From Proteiniphilum sp. X52 (GTDB lineage Bacteria > Bacteroidota > Bacteroidia > Bacteroidales > Dysgonomonadaceae): a DNA stretch of 64,000 nucleotides. Below the pieces are notes generated by a model, which was given only the letters and a program-made list of their open reading frames with translations, ran no database searches and was not told where the DNA came from. The stretch covers positions 46,576-110,575 of the forward strand of contig NZ_RDSD01000015.1 in NCBI RefSeq assembly GCF_003712195.1, read 5' to 3'. How positions within the stretch are numbered: position 1 is the stretch's first letter; every line of letters begins with the position of its first letter. Made by a program: the position numbers and the translations under genes. This document shows positions 26,441 to 36,865 of the stretch, piece by piece.

Positions 26441-27751
26441 ATGAGTTTAATTGGTTATTTCGATATCAGAAAAGAACTGGAAGACTTTGAGGCGATCCAT
26501 GCCGAGATTGAGAAAGGGATTGTCTTTAAAGGCACCAACTTATGGATTTTAATGTGTGCCATCCTGGTAGCGTCGGTCGGGTTGAACATGAACTCGACGG
26601 CCGTCATCATCGGCGCGATGCTTATCTCGCCGCTGATGGGCCCCATCAACGGGATGGGCTACAGCATCGCAATATATGACTGGCGCCTGTTCCACCGGTC
26701 GATAAAGAATTTCTCCTTTGCCGTCGCGGTCAGCCTGCTCACCTCAACACTCTATTTCACCATCACACCCGTCAACACGGCTCACTCCGAACTGCTGGCA
26801 CGCACCAGCCCCACCATCTACGATGTTTTCATCGCCCTTTTCGGGGGACTGGCAGGCATACTGGCGATCAGCAGCAGGTTGAAAGGGAACGTGATCCCGG
26901 GAGTAGCTATCGCTACCGCCCTGATGCCCCCCTTATGTACGGCCGGATACGGGCTTGCCACCCTGCAGTTCAACTTTTTCTTCGGCGCCCTCTATCTCTT
27001 CACCATCAACACGGTATTTATCGCCGTAGCGGCACTGTTCGTCTGCCAGATCCTCAAATTCCCCATCAGCAGTTTCATCCATCCCAACCACCGGAAAAGG
27101 GTGAACAGCATCATCACCACCATATTGCTCATCACCATCGTACCCAGCATTATCTTTGGTTACAACCTGGTGGAAAAGGAGCGTTTCTCAGAGAAGACCA
27201 ACCGTTACCTCCAATCCGTCTCCGTACTCAACGGAAGTTACCTGATAGAGGCCAAGGTCGACCAGAACCTGCAGACCATCTCACTGCTCTATTCCGGATA
27301 CGGCCCCACCGAAGCAGAATTGGCGCAATTAAAAGACAAGGCGCTTATTTTTCAGTTGGATACTTCCAAGATCAACATTATCAAAGGGGTGGACGCCGAT
27401 ATACTGCAGCAAAGCACCAACCGCTATCTGACGGAAGCGCAGGAACTGGAGAACAGGCTGAGTATCACTAACGCCTCCCTGCAAAAAACCCAATTGAGGC
27501 TGGACAGCATCCACAATATCCCCGCCTTGGGTGAGCATCTGTTAAAGGAGATCAAACAGATCTATCCGCAGATAGAAAGTTGTTCGTATGCCGAGTCGAT
27601 CGTTTTTGGTGATACCATCCACTCGCAGCGGTTGCCTGTTGTCATTTTCACATCCGGGAAAGCGATCGGCCGGAGTGAACAAAAAAAGATATCCGAATGG
27701 ATACAGGTGCGGCTCGATAACAAGGCTGCCAAAACCTACTTTTTCTTCTGA
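26441..27751 (+). CDS. DUF389 integral membrane protein
   Basis: The 436-residue protein starts at the ATG at 26441; a TTG 27 nt upstream is less likely. It has the DUF389 signature: NLWILMCAILVASVGLNMNSTAVIIGAMLISPLMGPI, then several more membrane helices, with GVAIATALMPPLCTAGYGLA. The C-terminal 200 residues are soluble and helical. It sits in the inner membrane; the family's function is not known. It starts after the GH3 gene with its own leader. Its last 16 nt overlap the 3' end of the convergent methyltransferase gene, so both stops lie within each other's coding region. Confidence 0.9.
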   Translation: MSLIGYFDIRKELEDFEAIHAEIEKGIVFKGTNLWILMCAILVASVGLNMNSTAVIIGAMLISPLMGPINGMGYSIAIYDWRLFHRSIKNFSFAVAVSLLTSTLYFTITPVNTAHSELLARTSPTIYDVFIALFGGLAGILAISSRLKGNVIPGVAIATALMPPLCTAGYGLATLQFNFFFGALYLFTINTVFIAVAALFVCQILKFPISSFIHPNHRKRVNSIITTILLITIVPSIIFGYNLVEKERFSEKTNRYLQSVSVLNGSYLIEAKVDQNLQTISLLYSGYGPTEAELAQLKDKALIFQLDTSKINIIKGVDADILQQSTNRYLTEAQELENRLSITNASLQKTQLRLDSIHNIPALGEHLLKEIKQIYPQIESCSYAESIVFGDTIHSQRLPVVIFTSGKAIGRSEQKKISEWIQVRLDNKAAKTYFFF

Positions 27752-29277
27752 AACCCCATCTTTCCCCGCTCACGGGATTTGAAGGGTTTGTCTCCCGAAT
27801 TGCCGAAACGGGTCTCCCTGCTGTCGTCGCCACGAGACGCGGAGCGTTCCCGGGATTTGAAGGGTTTATCCGGCTTGAAAGATCTGTCCTGATCATCCTC
27901 ACTCCTTTTACGGCGGTATTCATCCCGGGGTTTCTCCCTCCCGGCCTCTCCTGCACGTTGGGAGCGACGGTAACCCTCCCTGGAATTCCTTTCGTAGCGC
28001 GCCTCATACCCTCCCGACCTGCCTCTTTCACCAGAGGATCCCTTTGCCGGGCGGTCATCACGTTTTCCGGAAAAGATCTCGTACTCACGCATCTCGCACT
28101 CCAACGCGCCGTTATAGAGAAAGAACCGATTCGCATGCCTGAGTCCGATGGCATCGAACGACTCCTTCCGGTAACTCAGCACATAAGCGCGATATCCCGG
28201 AAAGACGTGTTTCAGCCGCTCACCGATCATCGAATAGAGTTCATCCAGGTCCTCTACTTTAAGCCGTTCCCCGTAAGGAGGATTGGTCATCAGCATACCT
28301 TCGGGCGCAGGCGCTTCGGTGAATTGCTGAAACGGTTTCACCTCCAGATCAATATATTTTTTCAGTCCCGCATTCTTCACATTCTTCTCGGCCATAGCAA
28401 TGGCTTTGGGCGACACATCGAAACCCATGACGCGGTGGTTGAATTCCCGCGCCTGCGACTCATCGTTATATATAGTGCTGAAAAGTTCACTGTCGAAATC
28501 CCCCCATTTTTCGAAAGCGAAACGGGGCCGGTGGATACCCGGAGGGATGCCCAGAGCGATCATGGCCGCTTCAATCAACAATGTTCCCGAGCCACACATC
28601 GGATCGATAAAGTCACATTCCCCTCTCCAGCCCGATTTCAGGATCATGCCGGCCGCCAGCACCTCGTTCAGCGGAGCGTCTCCCTGTGCTACCCGGTAAC
28701 CCCGTTTATGGAGCGACTCCCCCGAACTATCCAACGAAAGGGTACATTTGTTATGCGCCACATGGATATGCAACATGATATCGGGATTAGACACGCTTAC
28801 CGAAGGACGTTTTTCATACTTCTCATTGAACCAGTCGGCAATGGCATCCTTCACCCTGTATGCCACAAATTTGGAATGAGTGAAAATATGTGAGAAGACT
28901 ACGGCATCGATGGAGAACGTTGTTTCTAAAGAGAGGTAATCATCCCAGTTGAAACTTTTCACCGCCTCGTATACCTCATCGGCGCTCTCCGCCTTGAATG
29001 TGTAAAAAGGTTTCAGGATCCGCAACGCCGTACGGCAATGCACATTCGCCTTATACATCAGCGCCTTATCACCGCTAAACGACACCATTCGGGTACCCAG
29101 CTCCACATTGTCCGCACCCAGCGCGATGAGTTCTTCCGCGAGCACATCTTCCAGTTCCGCCAGTGTTTTGGCGATCATCGGAAATTGCTCATGATGGCCG
29201 GTCATCCCCTCGTGGTGGGATAATCCCGGTGGGGCAGTTTTCTTCTCAACTTCACGAAAGTGTTCGTTTTCAATCAT
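27736..29277 (-). CDS. THUMP-domain rRNA guanine-N2 methyltransferase-like (RlmL/YpsC type)
   Basis: The 513-residue protein starts at the ATG at 29277. The GTG at 29301 overlaps a -7 box and is rejected. It has an N-terminal ferredoxin-like plus THUMP region (FPMIAKTLAELEDVLAEELIALGADNV), a Rossmann methyltransferase with FIDPMCGSGTLLIEAAMIA and the catalytic NPPYGERL, then a tail of about 110 residues made almost only of Arg, Lys, Ser, Gly, Asp and Glu. The tail repeats DKPFKSRER twice. Relatives methylate 23S rRNA guanines in the cytoplasm. The basic tail is extra compared with E. coli-type enzymes and probably adds RNA binding. Confidence 0.9.
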   Translation of the reverse strand: MIENEHFREVEKKTAPPGLSHHEGMTGHHEQFPMIAKTLAELEDVLAEELIALGADNVELGTRMVSFSGDKALMYKANVHCRTALRILKPFYTFKAESADEVYEAVKSFNWDDYLSLETTFSIDAVVFSHIFTHSKFVAYRVKDAIADWFNEKYEKRPSVSVSNPDIMLHIHVAHNKCTLSLDSSGESLHKRGYRVAQGDAPLNEVLAAGMILKSGWRGECDFIDPMCGSGTLLIEAAMIALGIPPGIHRPRFAFEKWGDFDSELFSTIYNDESQAREFNHRVMGFDVSPKAIAMAEKNVKNAGLKKYIDLEVKPFQQFTEAPAPEGMLMTNPPYGERLKVEDLDELYSMIGERLKHVFPGYRAYVLSYRKESFDAIGLRHANRFFLYNGALECEMREYEIFSGKRDDRPAKGSSGERGRSGGYEARYERNSREGYRRSQRAGEAGREKPRDEYRRKRSEDDQDRSFKPDKPFKSRERSASRGDDSRETRFGNSGDKPFKSRERGKMGFQKKK

Positions 29278-29300
29278 CCGTTCTACTTTTAATGTGTGCA

Positions 29301-29308
29301 CAAAGATA
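29301..29308 (-). promoter_or_regulatory. -7 box TATCTTTG of the methyltransferase gene
   Basis: Reading the minus strand, TATCTTTG ends 23 nt before the ATG at 29277. It overlaps the alternative GTG start, which argues for the shorter protein. No clear -33 box is seen. Confidence 0.5.
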
Positions 29309-29357
29309 ACACCCGGGAAGAGATTTTACCTCATCGACATTATTTTTTACCAAAGTT

Positions 29358-30878
29358 TTACAACTTCACCCGGGTCCTTGCCGGCTTACTTTCATTATGA
29401 AAAGCATCCAATGCGGTTACCACATAAGTGTAGCGGCTTTCACCACCTTCATAAGGCAATACCAAGAAATTGTCGGGCGTGATTTTCACAATACTCTCCG
29501 CCCGGTTGATATCCACTTTTTCTCCCCGACGGAAGCGATAAACCACGAACCGTTGTGCCGTTTCAGGGTTCGACGGCTCCTTTTTATGTTCCCATGTGAG
29601 GAAATGCATATCTTCGGTATAGACCTCCGTCAGTTTCTTCACGGCTGCAGGACGTCCCTTGTGCAGATGCGTATAAGGCGGGATCAATGTCTTGGAACGA
29701 TGGATACCGGTTCTCATCGCATCAGCGACCCCGGCAAAGTTGTCGAGTATCTGGTATCCGTACCAGTAACAGTTACCGTGAACGAAAGCCATTTCGCGCG
29801 ATTGCCGGATCTTTATCTCCAACTCGTTCCTATCGATACTTCGCTTCAGGTCTTGCCCGATATAAAGATGCTGCTCAAAATTATTGGCATTCCACCAGTG
29901 TAACAGGGTGGTGTAATCGGCTGCACCATGGCCGATCTCCCAGTAAAGTTGCGGCAGGTTGTAATCGATCCATCCTTTCTCCACCCACAGTTTGATATCG
30001 GCATACAGGTCATCGTAATTCTGTAAACCATTGGTATCGCTGCCGTTGGGGTCGTTCCGCTTATTCCGGTAAATCCCGAAGGGGCTGATACCAAAACGAA
30101 CCCACGGCTTGGTGGCGGTAATGGTCAGTTTTATCTGCTGAATAAGCAGATTCACGTTGTTACGGCGCCAGTCGCCACGCTGAGAAGGAGAAAAACCCTG
30201 AGAAGCTGCGTAAATTCTGAAACTGTTGTCGTCGGGGAAAGATGTTCCCGCGACGGGATAGGGATAAAAATAGTCATCCATATGGATGGCATCCACATCG
30301 TAGCGCGTAACTATATCCCGTACCACTTCACATATAAATCCCCGGTTTTCGGGTAGTCCCGGGTCAAAAAACAACTGGTTGCCGTACCGCACAAAACGCT
30401 CCGGATATTTCCAGTAAATATGGTTTTCCGCAAGGGTATTATTGATATTGGTCTTCACCCGATAGGGATTCAGCCAGGCGTGAAGCTCCATTCCCCGTTT
30501 ATGGCACTCCTCGATCATAAAAGCCAGGGGATCGAAGGTGGGATCGTCAGGCGACTTTCCTTGTTCACCGGTCAGAAACCGGCTCCAGGGCTCCAACTCC
30601 GACCGGTAGAACGCGTCAGCTTCGGGACGGATCTGGAATATCACCGCATTGACACCCGCCTCATCGAATTTACGCATCATATCCGAGATATAATGCTTCA
30701 TGGCAGCACTGTTCATCTGGCTGTAACGCGATTGCCCCACAGTCTGCACCCATGCGCCACGGAATTCACGTTTCGGGGCGGAGTCGGGAATACGCGTCAG
30801 GGATTGCTTGGCAGTGCCGCAAGCGATGATCCGCACCGCAACAAGCAAAAAAAAACCAAATCTAATAAAATGATTCAT
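29358..30878 (-). CDS. DUF187 (GHL10) glycosidase-like lipoprotein
   Basis: The protein of 506 residues starts at the ATG at 30878; a TTG start 15 nt upstream is unlikely. The signal FFLLVAVRIIAC gives a lipoprotein. The body is the glycosyl-hydrolase-like 10 barrel: FRGAWVQTVGQSRYSQ, FDEAGVNAVIFQIRPEADAFY, GMELHAWLNPYRVK, YDVDAIHMDDYFYPYP and WIDYNLPQLYWEIG, followed by a C-terminal fibronectin-like domain. DUF187 relatives are thought to act on peptidoglycan or other polymers. No direct link to the PULs is visible. Its 5' end is preceded by a short 7-bp array. Confidence 0.88.
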   Translation of the reverse strand: MNHFIRFGFFLLVAVRIIACGTAKQSLTRIPDSAPKREFRGAWVQTVGQSRYSQMNSAAMKHYISDMMRKFDEAGVNAVIFQIRPEADAFYRSELEPWSRFLTGEQGKSPDDPTFDPLAFMIEECHKRGMELHAWLNPYRVKTNINNTLAENHIYWKYPERFVRYGNQLFFDPGLPENRGFICEVVRDIVTRYDVDAIHMDDYFYPYPVAGTSFPDDNSFRIYAASQGFSPSQRGDWRRNNVNLLIQQIKLTITATKPWVRFGISPFGIYRNKRNDPNGSDTNGLQNYDDLYADIKLWVEKGWIDYNLPQLYWEIGHGAADYTTLLHWWNANNFEQHLYIGQDLKRSIDRNELEIKIRQSREMAFVHGNCYWYGYQILDNFAGVADAMRTGIHRSKTLIPPYTHLHKGRPAAVKKLTEVYTEDMHFLTWEHKKEPSNPETAQRFVVYRFRRGEKVDINRAESIVKITPDNFLVLPYEGGESRYTYVVTALDAFHNESKPARTRVKL

Positions 30879-30882
30879 ATTA

Positions 30883-30925
30883 TTAATTACCAATTAGAAA
30901 TTACAAATTACAAATTATCCATGAC
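30883..30925. repeat. Short 7-bp repeat array upstream of the DUF187 gene
   Basis: About five units of ATTACAA type (ATTACCA, ATTAGAA, ATTACAA, ATTACAA, ATTATCC) occupy the spacer. ATTACCA is close to the complement of the ATTGGTA unit in the array at 23765-23951. Confidence 0.6.
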
Positions 30926-30976
30926 CAAATTATTTTGAATTGCAAATCGAGGGAGTCAAATCCTGCATCTGAAATC

Positions 30977-33046
30977 CTAAGGAATAAAAATGTGGTCTTC
31001 CGTCCCGAGCAACTGATCCGCCAAGTGCTGTTTGGGATAGACCACAATACGGTTGTGATGCGGGAAGCGATTCTCCAACCGTGTAGGCAGACTCTCTAAA
31101 ACCGGGATATGAGAAATATACCCTACATGGGCGGAAACCAGAATGATCAGATCATCTTTTTTGATCAGATCTCCACAGGACAACGGATTATTCCAATCCA
31201 CAAAGGGTTGAAAAATAAAGTTTCCCGATCTCTTCTGTCCGGAAATAATCTTCTGCGTTTCAGGGTGTCCCAGATGCAACACGGGGATCGACAACTCGGA
31301 AGACAGCTTCGACACCTTACTTACCCACAATCCGAACCCATCTTCTTTTTCAGCCAGTGGCGGCGAGACAACTACAATCCGTTTATTCAAAATAAGGTTT
31401 TGCTCCACATGGCAGACAAACAGGTTCTTATCCATATTCTTGATGATCAGGTCGACCTTCTCTCCCAGCAGTTTATCCCATAACCCAGCCTTGCCCGGCC
31501 ATCCCAGGATAACAATGTCCGACATCGTCTCTCGTGCCGTCCTCACAATACCGTCCGCCGGATTGTGGTCGATAGTAGTGATGATATCTATGTTCACTTC
31601 CGCTGCCGTAGCCCTTGAGACAAATCCCTGCAACTGTTTCCTGAAGCTCACTATATTCTTTTCCGCCTCCTGGTTGTTAGGAACCACCCCCAGCAGGGAG
31701 ACGGGATTCACCGATTTTTTATCTTTCAACAACAATGCCAGTTCCACATGCTGACCGATATTGGTAGGGTTGGCAATAGGCACCAGTATTTTCTCCTGGG
31801 CAAACAGGCCCATGGAAGAGGGGATAAGGGGCTGATTCTCTTCACTGATCGCGATCTTTTTAGCCGCTCTTTGTGTGAAGACCGAAGCTACAACACAAGT
31901 GAGCAGGATCAGTATAATAGTACCGTTTAAGATATATTCATCCAGCAGATCTGCCCTGTAGCCCACAAGAATGATGGCCAGCGTAGCCGCCGCATGGGAA
32001 CTGCTCAGTCCGAAAATGAGGTTTCTCTGGGTGGTTGAGTAGTGGAATGTCTTCTGCGTCGCCCATGCCGCCAGCCATTTTCCCACCAGCGCCATCAGGG
32101 TGAGCGTTAACGCCACGATAAGGGTACGCGGCCCGTTCAGCACCACCGAGACATCGACCAGCATCCCGACCGAGATCAGGAAAATGGGGATAAAGAGCGC
32201 ATTCCCAAAGAACTCAATCCGATTCATCAATGCCGATGAATGTGGGATCAGCCTGTTCAGCGCTAATCCCGCGGCAAATGCCCCGATAATGGGTTCAAGA
32301 CCTCCCAGTTCCACCAGAAAACCCGCAGAAAACACCACCAACAAAACAAAGATAAAGGTAGAATACTTCTCGGGTGTGGCCCTCTTAAAGAACCATTTGG
32401 CCAGGTGAGGCACTATCAGGAAAATAATCAGGGAAAAGAGCAGCAGCGAGAACAGCAATCTCATAAGAAAACCGGCGTCCAGCCCGCCGTTGCTATTGGA
32501 CAAGACCAGCGCGAGGATAACCAGCACAGCCGTATCGGTAAGAATGGTACCTCCCACTGTGATCGCAACCGCCTGATTACGGGCAATTCCCATACGGCTC
32601 ACAATGGGATAAGCCACCAAGGTATGGGTGGAAAACATGCTTGCCGTAAGAAAACTGGCATCCGCACTGTAACCGAGCAGGTAATGACAAACAGGGTAAC
32701 CGACAAGCAGCGGGATGACAAAAGTATAAAATCCAAAAGCAAGGCTTTTGTTCTTATGAAGTATAAACTCACCTAAATCGAGTTCCAAACCCACTATAAA
32801 CATAATGTACAACAATCCTATGGTAGAGAACATCTCCACACCGGCATGGGTATTGTCTATCCAGTTGAGCCCGTGTGGACCGATGATCACCCCTGCCACG
32901 ATCAACCCGATGATATTCGGCACATTGATCCGTTTGAGGAGAACGGGGACCAGAAGGACTATTGACAAAAGCAATGCGAATATCAATACCGGATTGGAAA
33001 ACGGTAAGGCAAACTCATGTTGTATTTCTGACAGAAAAGCCTCCAT
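30977..33046 (-). CDS. CPA2-family cation:proton antiporter with C-terminal USP domain
   Basis: The 689-residue protein has an N-terminal Na+/H+ exchanger domain (about 390 residues, 12-13 helices) with the usual NIIGLIVAGVIIGPHGL, GLELDLGEF, ILTDTAVLVILAL and GAFAAGLALNRLIP motifs. It is followed by a soluble half resembling tandem universal-stress-protein domains (KILVPIANPTNIGQHVELALLL, ILGWPGKAGLWDKLLG). It exchanges K+ or Na+ for protons across the inner membrane; the cytoplasmic part probably gates it with a nucleotide. No TrkA-N domain is seen. It is divergent from uvrA and monocistronic. Confidence 0.9.
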   Translation of the reverse strand: MEAFLSEIQHEFALPFSNPVLIFALLLSIVLLVPVLLKRINVPNIIGLIVAGVIIGPHGLNWIDNTHAGVEMFSTIGLLYIMFIVGLELDLGEFILHKNKSLAFGFYTFVIPLLVGYPVCHYLLGYSADASFLTASMFSTHTLVAYPIVSRMGIARNQAVAITVGGTILTDTAVLVILALVLSNSNGGLDAGFLMRLLFSLLLFSLIIFLIVPHLAKWFFKRATPEKYSTFIFVLLVVFSAGFLVELGGLEPIIGAFAAGLALNRLIPHSSALMNRIEFFGNALFIPIFLISVGMLVDVSVVLNGPRTLIVALTLTLMALVGKWLAAWATQKTFHYSTTQRNLIFGLSSSHAAATLAIILVGYRADLLDEYILNGTIILILLTCVVASVFTQRAAKKIAISEENQPLIPSSMGLFAQEKILVPIANPTNIGQHVELALLLKDKKSVNPVSLLGVVPNNQEAEKNIVSFRKQLQGFVSRATAAEVNIDIITTIDHNPADGIVRTARETMSDIVILGWPGKAGLWDKLLGEKVDLIIKNMDKNLFVCHVEQNLILNKRIVVVSPPLAEKEDGFGLWVSKVSKLSSELSIPVLHLGHPETQKIISGQKRSGNFIFQPFVDWNNPLSCGDLIKKDDLIILVSAHVGYISHIPVLESLPTRLENRFPHHNRIVVYPKQHLADQLLGTEDHIFIP

Positions 33047-33214
33047 AATGTCACTGCTGAGGTTTGGAAAACAGATTTCGGAAAGAGATTTTCATATGCA
33101 CCGGCAAAAATAATTATTTTTTTTGACTTATCGGACCACTGGTTTCCTTTTATCTCCAATGACCTTTATCGTCAGGAGTCGCCAAATATAAGGTAATCCG
33201 TTGATTGACGCACA

Positions 33215-33244
33215 TTGTTTTTGGAGATAAAATCGTTATCTTTG
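33215..33244 (+). promoter_or_regulatory. uvrA promoter, TTG-N19-TATCTTTG
   Basis: TTG at 33215-33217 and TATCTTTG at 33237-33244 are separated by 19 bp, a full match to the Bacteroidota primary-sigma promoter. It ends 20 nt before the ATG at 33265 and excludes the upstream in-frame TTG start at 33205. Confidence 0.75.
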
Positions 33245-33264
33245 CAGGTTATCATATTCCAATT

Positions 33265-36060
33265 ATGAATGATTCAAAACAAATCGAAATAAAGGGTGCG
33301 CGCGTCAACAACCTCAAAAATATCGACGTGAGCATCCCCCGCAACACATTTACGGTGATTACCGGGCTTTCCGGTTCAGGAAAATCATCGCTGGCTTTCG
33401 ACACGTTGTATGCCGAAGGGCAACGGCGCTATGTAGAGAGCCTTTCAGCTTACGCGCGCCAGTTCCTCGGGCGCATGAACAAGCCGGAGTGCGACTACAT
33501 ACACGGCATTCCTCCCGCCATCGCCATCGAACAAAAGACCACTTCACGCAATCCGCGTTCCACAGTAGGCACTTCCACTGAAATTTATGAATATCTGAGA
33601 TTGCTTTATGCCCGCATCGGCAAAACCATCTCCCCGATTTCAGGTGTGGAGGTAAAACGCCATTACGTGCACGATGTGGTGAGAAAAATGGAAGAATACC
33701 GTGAAGGCACCCGCATGACGGTACTCTCGCATGTCGAGTTGCGGAACGGGCGCGACCTGCGAAGTCAATTGGAGATACTGCTCAAAGAGGGGTTTACCCG
33801 TGTGGATGTGGGAGAGCAGTTTTACCGGATCGACGAACTATTGGCACAGAAAAAACTGCCGGCGGAAAATGAAGTGTTATTGGTAATCGACCGCCTCTCC
33901 TGTTCCTCCGACAAGGCAACGGTAAACCGGTTGTCCGACTCGGTGGAGACCGCTTTTCTGGAAGGTAACGGTGAATGTATTGTCCGTTTCTGGAGTGAGA
34001 ACGGGATTGAGTCGTTTACCTTTTCAAACCGTTTTGAGGCGGACGGCATCACTTTCGAAGAACCCACCGAAATGATGTTCAACTTCAACAGTCCTGCCGG
34101 AGCCTGTCCCAAGTGCGAAGGGTTTGGAAAGGTGGTAGGTATCGATGAGAATTTAGTGATCCCCGACAAGAGCCTTTCGGTACAGGAGGAGTGCGTACAG
34201 TGCTGGAGAGGGGAGAAAATGAGCGAATGGCGGCAGGAATTCACACACAATGCCTATAAAGTCGATTTCCCTATCCACCGCGCCTATTACGACCTGACAG
34301 ATGCCGAAAAAGACATCCTCTGGAACGGTCGCCATGACCTCGGCATTTATGGCATCCATGATTTTTTCGGGATGCTGGAGAGAAACCTTTATAAGATACA
34401 GTACCGCGTCATGCTGGCGCGCTACCGCGGCAAGACCGGTTGTCCTTTGTGCAAAGGTTCGCGACTCAAGAAAGAAGCATCTTACGTAAAGGTAGGCGGA
34501 AAAGCGATCACAGAACTGGTGGTGATACCGGTCACAGAACTCAAGGCGTTCTTCGATCAACTCACATTCAACGAAACCGATGCCGCCATCGCGGAGCGGC
34601 TCCTCACAGAGATCAGGAACCGGCTACAGTTCCTTTTAGATGTCGGCCTGGGCTACCTCACGCTCAACAGGCTTTCAAATACTCTTTCAGGTGGTGAAAG
34701 CCAACGTATCAATCTGGTGTCATCGCTGGGCAGCAGCTTAGTGGGATCACTCTATATCCTCGATGAGCCGAGTATAGGGCTCCATTCACGCGACACCCAT
34801 CTGCTGATCGGCGTACTGCGTGAATTGCAACAGATGGGGAATACGGTGGTGGTAGTGGAACACGATGAAGAAATCATCCGCGCGGCGGATTATATCATCG
34901 ACATAGGCCCCAAGGCGGGTCGACTGGGAGGCGAGGTGATCTATCAGGGCAATGTGGCCGAGCTGCGGGAAAAAAGCGACAGTTACACTGTCAAATATCT
35001 TACGGGCGAAGAGCAGATCGAAATACCGAAGACGCGCCGTAAGTGGAATAACTATATAGAAGTAAAGGGAGCCCGACAGAATAACCTGAAAAATATCGAC
35101 GTGAAGTTCCCCTTGAACGTGATGACTGTGGTGACGGGCGTCAGCGGTTCGGGCAAATCATCACTAGTGAACGATGTTCTCTTCAACGCACTACAACAGC
35201 ATTACAAGGGCACTGCATTGGAACATGCCGAGTTCAACGGCATCGGAGGCGATCTCAACCTGATGAAAGGAGTGGAATATGTGGACCAGAATCCCATCGG
35301 GAAGTCATCACGTTCCAACCCGGTCACCTATCTCAAGGCATTCGACGAGATCCGGAAACTCTTTGCCGCGCAACCATTGGCGAAACAGATGGGTTTCTCG
35401 CCAGCCTATTTTTCATTCAATGTGGAAGGAGGACGCTGTAGTGAATGCAAAGGCGAAGGTACCATTACCGTTGAGATGCAGTTTATGGCTGATATCCGTC
35501 TGGAATGCGAATCGTGCCACGGGAAACGCTTCTCACCCGAAGTGCTGGAGATAGCATATAAGGGAGCGACCATTCACGACATTCTCGAGATGACGGTCGA
35601 CCAGGCGATCGACTTTTTCGGACAACAGAAAGGAACAACGGAGAGGAAAATCGTGAAGAAAATGCAACCGTTACAAGATGTGGGACTGGGGTATATCAAA
35701 CTGGGACAATCCTCCTCCACCCTTTCCGGCGGTGAAAACCAACGTGTGAAGCTTGCCTACTATCTGGGGGAGGAAAAGGCGCAACCAACGATCTTCATCT
35801 TCGACGAGCCGACTACCGGCCTCCATTTTCATGATATCAAAACATTACTCCAGGCATTTAACGCTTTGATAGGACGGGGACATACCGTAATCATCATCGA
35901 GCACAATATGGAAATCATCAAATGTGCCGACCATATTATCGACATCGGACCGGAAGGAGGTAAGGCCGGCGGACAGGTAGTATGTGAGGGCACCCCGGAG
36001 CAGGTCGTCCAATGTGAACAATCGCATACAGGCTGTTTTTTGAAGGAAAAATTACATTAA
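33265..36060 (+). CDS. uvrA: Excinuclease ABC subunit A
   Basis: The 931-residue protein is the damage-sensing ATPase of nucleotide excision repair. It has two ABC ATPase halves, with Walker [10 protein letters not shown] and GVSGSGKSS, signature motifs LSGGESQRI and LSGGENQRV, and Walker [10 protein letters not shown] and FDEPTTGL. Zinc-module cysteines are CPKCEG, CPLCKG, CSECKG and CESCHG. In the first half the paired CxxC before [12 protein letters not shown] is missing, a form I recall as usual in Bacteroidota. It has its own strong promoter. Bacteroidota often carry a second UvrA paralogue, so this may not be the only copy. Confidence 0.95.
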   Translation: MNDSKQIEIKGARVNNLKNIDVSIPRNTFTVITGLSGSGKSSLAFDTLYAEGQRRYVESLSAYARQFLGRMNKPECDYIHGIPPAIAIEQKTTSRNPRSTVGTSTEIYEYLRLLYARIGKTISPISGVEVKRHYVHDVVRKMEEYREGTRMTVLSHVELRNGRDLRSQLEILLKEGFTRVDVGEQFYRIDELLAQKKLPAENEVLLVIDRLSCSSDKATVNRLSDSVETAFLEGNGECIVRFWSENGIESFTFSNRFEADGITFEEPTEMMFNFNSPAGACPKCEGFGKVVGIDENLVIPDKSLSVQEECVQCWRGEKMSEWRQEFTHNAYKVDFPIHRAYYDLTDAEKDILWNGRHDLGIYGIHDFFGMLERNLYKIQYRVMLARYRGKTGCPLCKGSRLKKEASYVKVGGKAITELVVIPVTELKAFFDQLTFNETDAAIAERLLTEIRNRLQFLLDVGLGYLTLNRLSNTLSGGESQRINLVSSLGSSLVGSLYILDEPSIGLHSRDTHLLIGVLRELQQMGNTVVVVEHDEEIIRAADYIIDIGPKAGRLGGEVIYQGNVAELREKSDSYTVKYLTGEEQIEIPKTRRKWNNYIEVKGARQNNLKNIDVKFPLNVMTVVTGVSGSGKSSLVNDVLFNALQQHYKGTALEHAEFNGIGGDLNLMKGVEYVDQNPIGKSSRSNPVTYLKAFDEIRKLFAAQPLAKQMGFSPAYFSFNVEGGRCSECKGEGTITVEMQFMADIRLECESCHGKRFSPEVLEIAYKGATIHDILEMTVDQAIDFFGQQKGTTERKIVKKMQPLQDVGLGYIKLGQSSSTLSGGENQRVKLAYYLGEEKAQPTIFIFDEPTTGLHFHDIKTLLQAFNALIGRGHTVIIIEHNMEIIKCADHIIDIGPEGGKAGGQVVCEGTPEQVVQCEQSHTGCFLKEKLH

Positions 36061-36095
36061 AACGGGCAAGGGATAAAGTGGATGTGTGACAAAGT

Positions 36096-36485
36096 TCATA
36101 CTTTCCACAGGTTTCTCAATACCCAATAAGCAATTGTTACGACCAACAGGACAGCGGCCGCCCACCTGCCGAAAAAGAACTTTTCAACGCCGGGGAACCG
36201 TTTTTTCCCTCCCAAATATTGAAGGTAAATGCCCAGAAAAACATAGGGAATTGCCAATACCATAAATGCATTGTACTTCAACGCGGCGCCTATATTACAA
36301 TGCAGAAGACTATGGAGAGCCCTCTGCGAACCACATCCCGGACATTCATGACCGGTGGCGAGAAGAAAAGGGCATTTCGGAAAAAGAGGTTGTGCTTCCG
36401 GATCAAAAGTGTAAAAAAAATAAAGCGCCGCCGCAACGCATACGGTTACGACAGCGCCTATCCCTATTTTTAACTCTTTACGCAC
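36096..36485 (-). CDS. DUF2752 small membrane protein
   Basis: This 129-residue protein has three predicted membrane helices and the DUF2752 core KCPFLLATGHECPGCGSQRALHSLL, with a CPGCG motif. The family occurs in many bacteria; its function is unknown. It is the last gene of a four-gene minus-strand operon, 8 nt after the CD225 gene, and converges on uvrA. The cysteine motif could bind metal or form disulfides. Small size and position next to CD225 proteins suggest a membrane complex, which is inference. Confidence 0.88.
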   Translation of the reverse strand: MRKELKIGIGAVVTVCVAAALYFFYTFDPEAQPLFPKCPFLLATGHECPGCGSQRALHSLLHCNIGAALKYNAFMVLAIPYVFLGIYLQYLGGKKRFPGVEKFFFGRWAAAVLLVVTIAYWVLRNLWKV

Positions 36486-36493
36486 AACAGCGC

Positions 36494-36847
36494 CTAAAAA
36501 TTATAACCGCTTGCATTGTTCTCAATGATATTCTCCATATATTCCGGCAAATTACCGGTAACGAACATGATTATCCAAAAGATCCAATACAACAGTGCCG
36601 CTCCTAGGGAAACCAGCGTCCACATTTTTGCTTTCCGGGCCATCCGCCCAGACTCTTCATATTTTCCGTTAAAGTAAAGTGAATCGACTTTTGCGGCATA
36701 GATGATCCCCACAACGCCAAAAGGCATACAGCAAAAGAGAGTCGCCAAAATGGATTGCCACAGCCAGTTGCCGGGTTTCAACGGGGGGATGTCGTACTCT
36801 TGCTGCTCTTGAGGCGGCAGAGGAGGAGGGTCATTTCTATATTCCAT
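36494..36847 (-). CDS. CD225/dispanin-family membrane protein
   Basis: The 117-residue protein has a Pro-rich acidic N-terminus (DPPPLPPQEQQEY), a first intramembrane helix with the CD225 pattern (WQSILATLFCCMPFGVVGIIYAAKVDSLY), a short cytoplasmic loop with KYEESGRMARKAKMW, and a second helix. The same fold occurs in eukaryotic interferon-induced transmembrane proteins. Bacterial members have no assigned role. It lies 18 nt downstream of a longer paralogue carrying a GYF_2 domain and 8 nt before the DUF2752 gene. The two CD225 segments in this operon look like products of an old duplication. Confidence 0.88.
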   Translation of the reverse strand: MEYRNDPPPLPPQEQQEYDIPPLKPGNWLWQSILATLFCCMPFGVVGIIYAAKVDSLYFNGKYEESGRMARKAKMWTLVSLGAALLYWIFWIIMFVTGNLPEYMENIIENNASGYNF

Positions 36848-36865
36848 TACAATATTTTTCTACGA

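Noticed and set aside
27958..28893. 311-codon plus-strand ORF
   Set aside because: It is antisense to the THUMP methyltransferase gene and reflects its codon bias.
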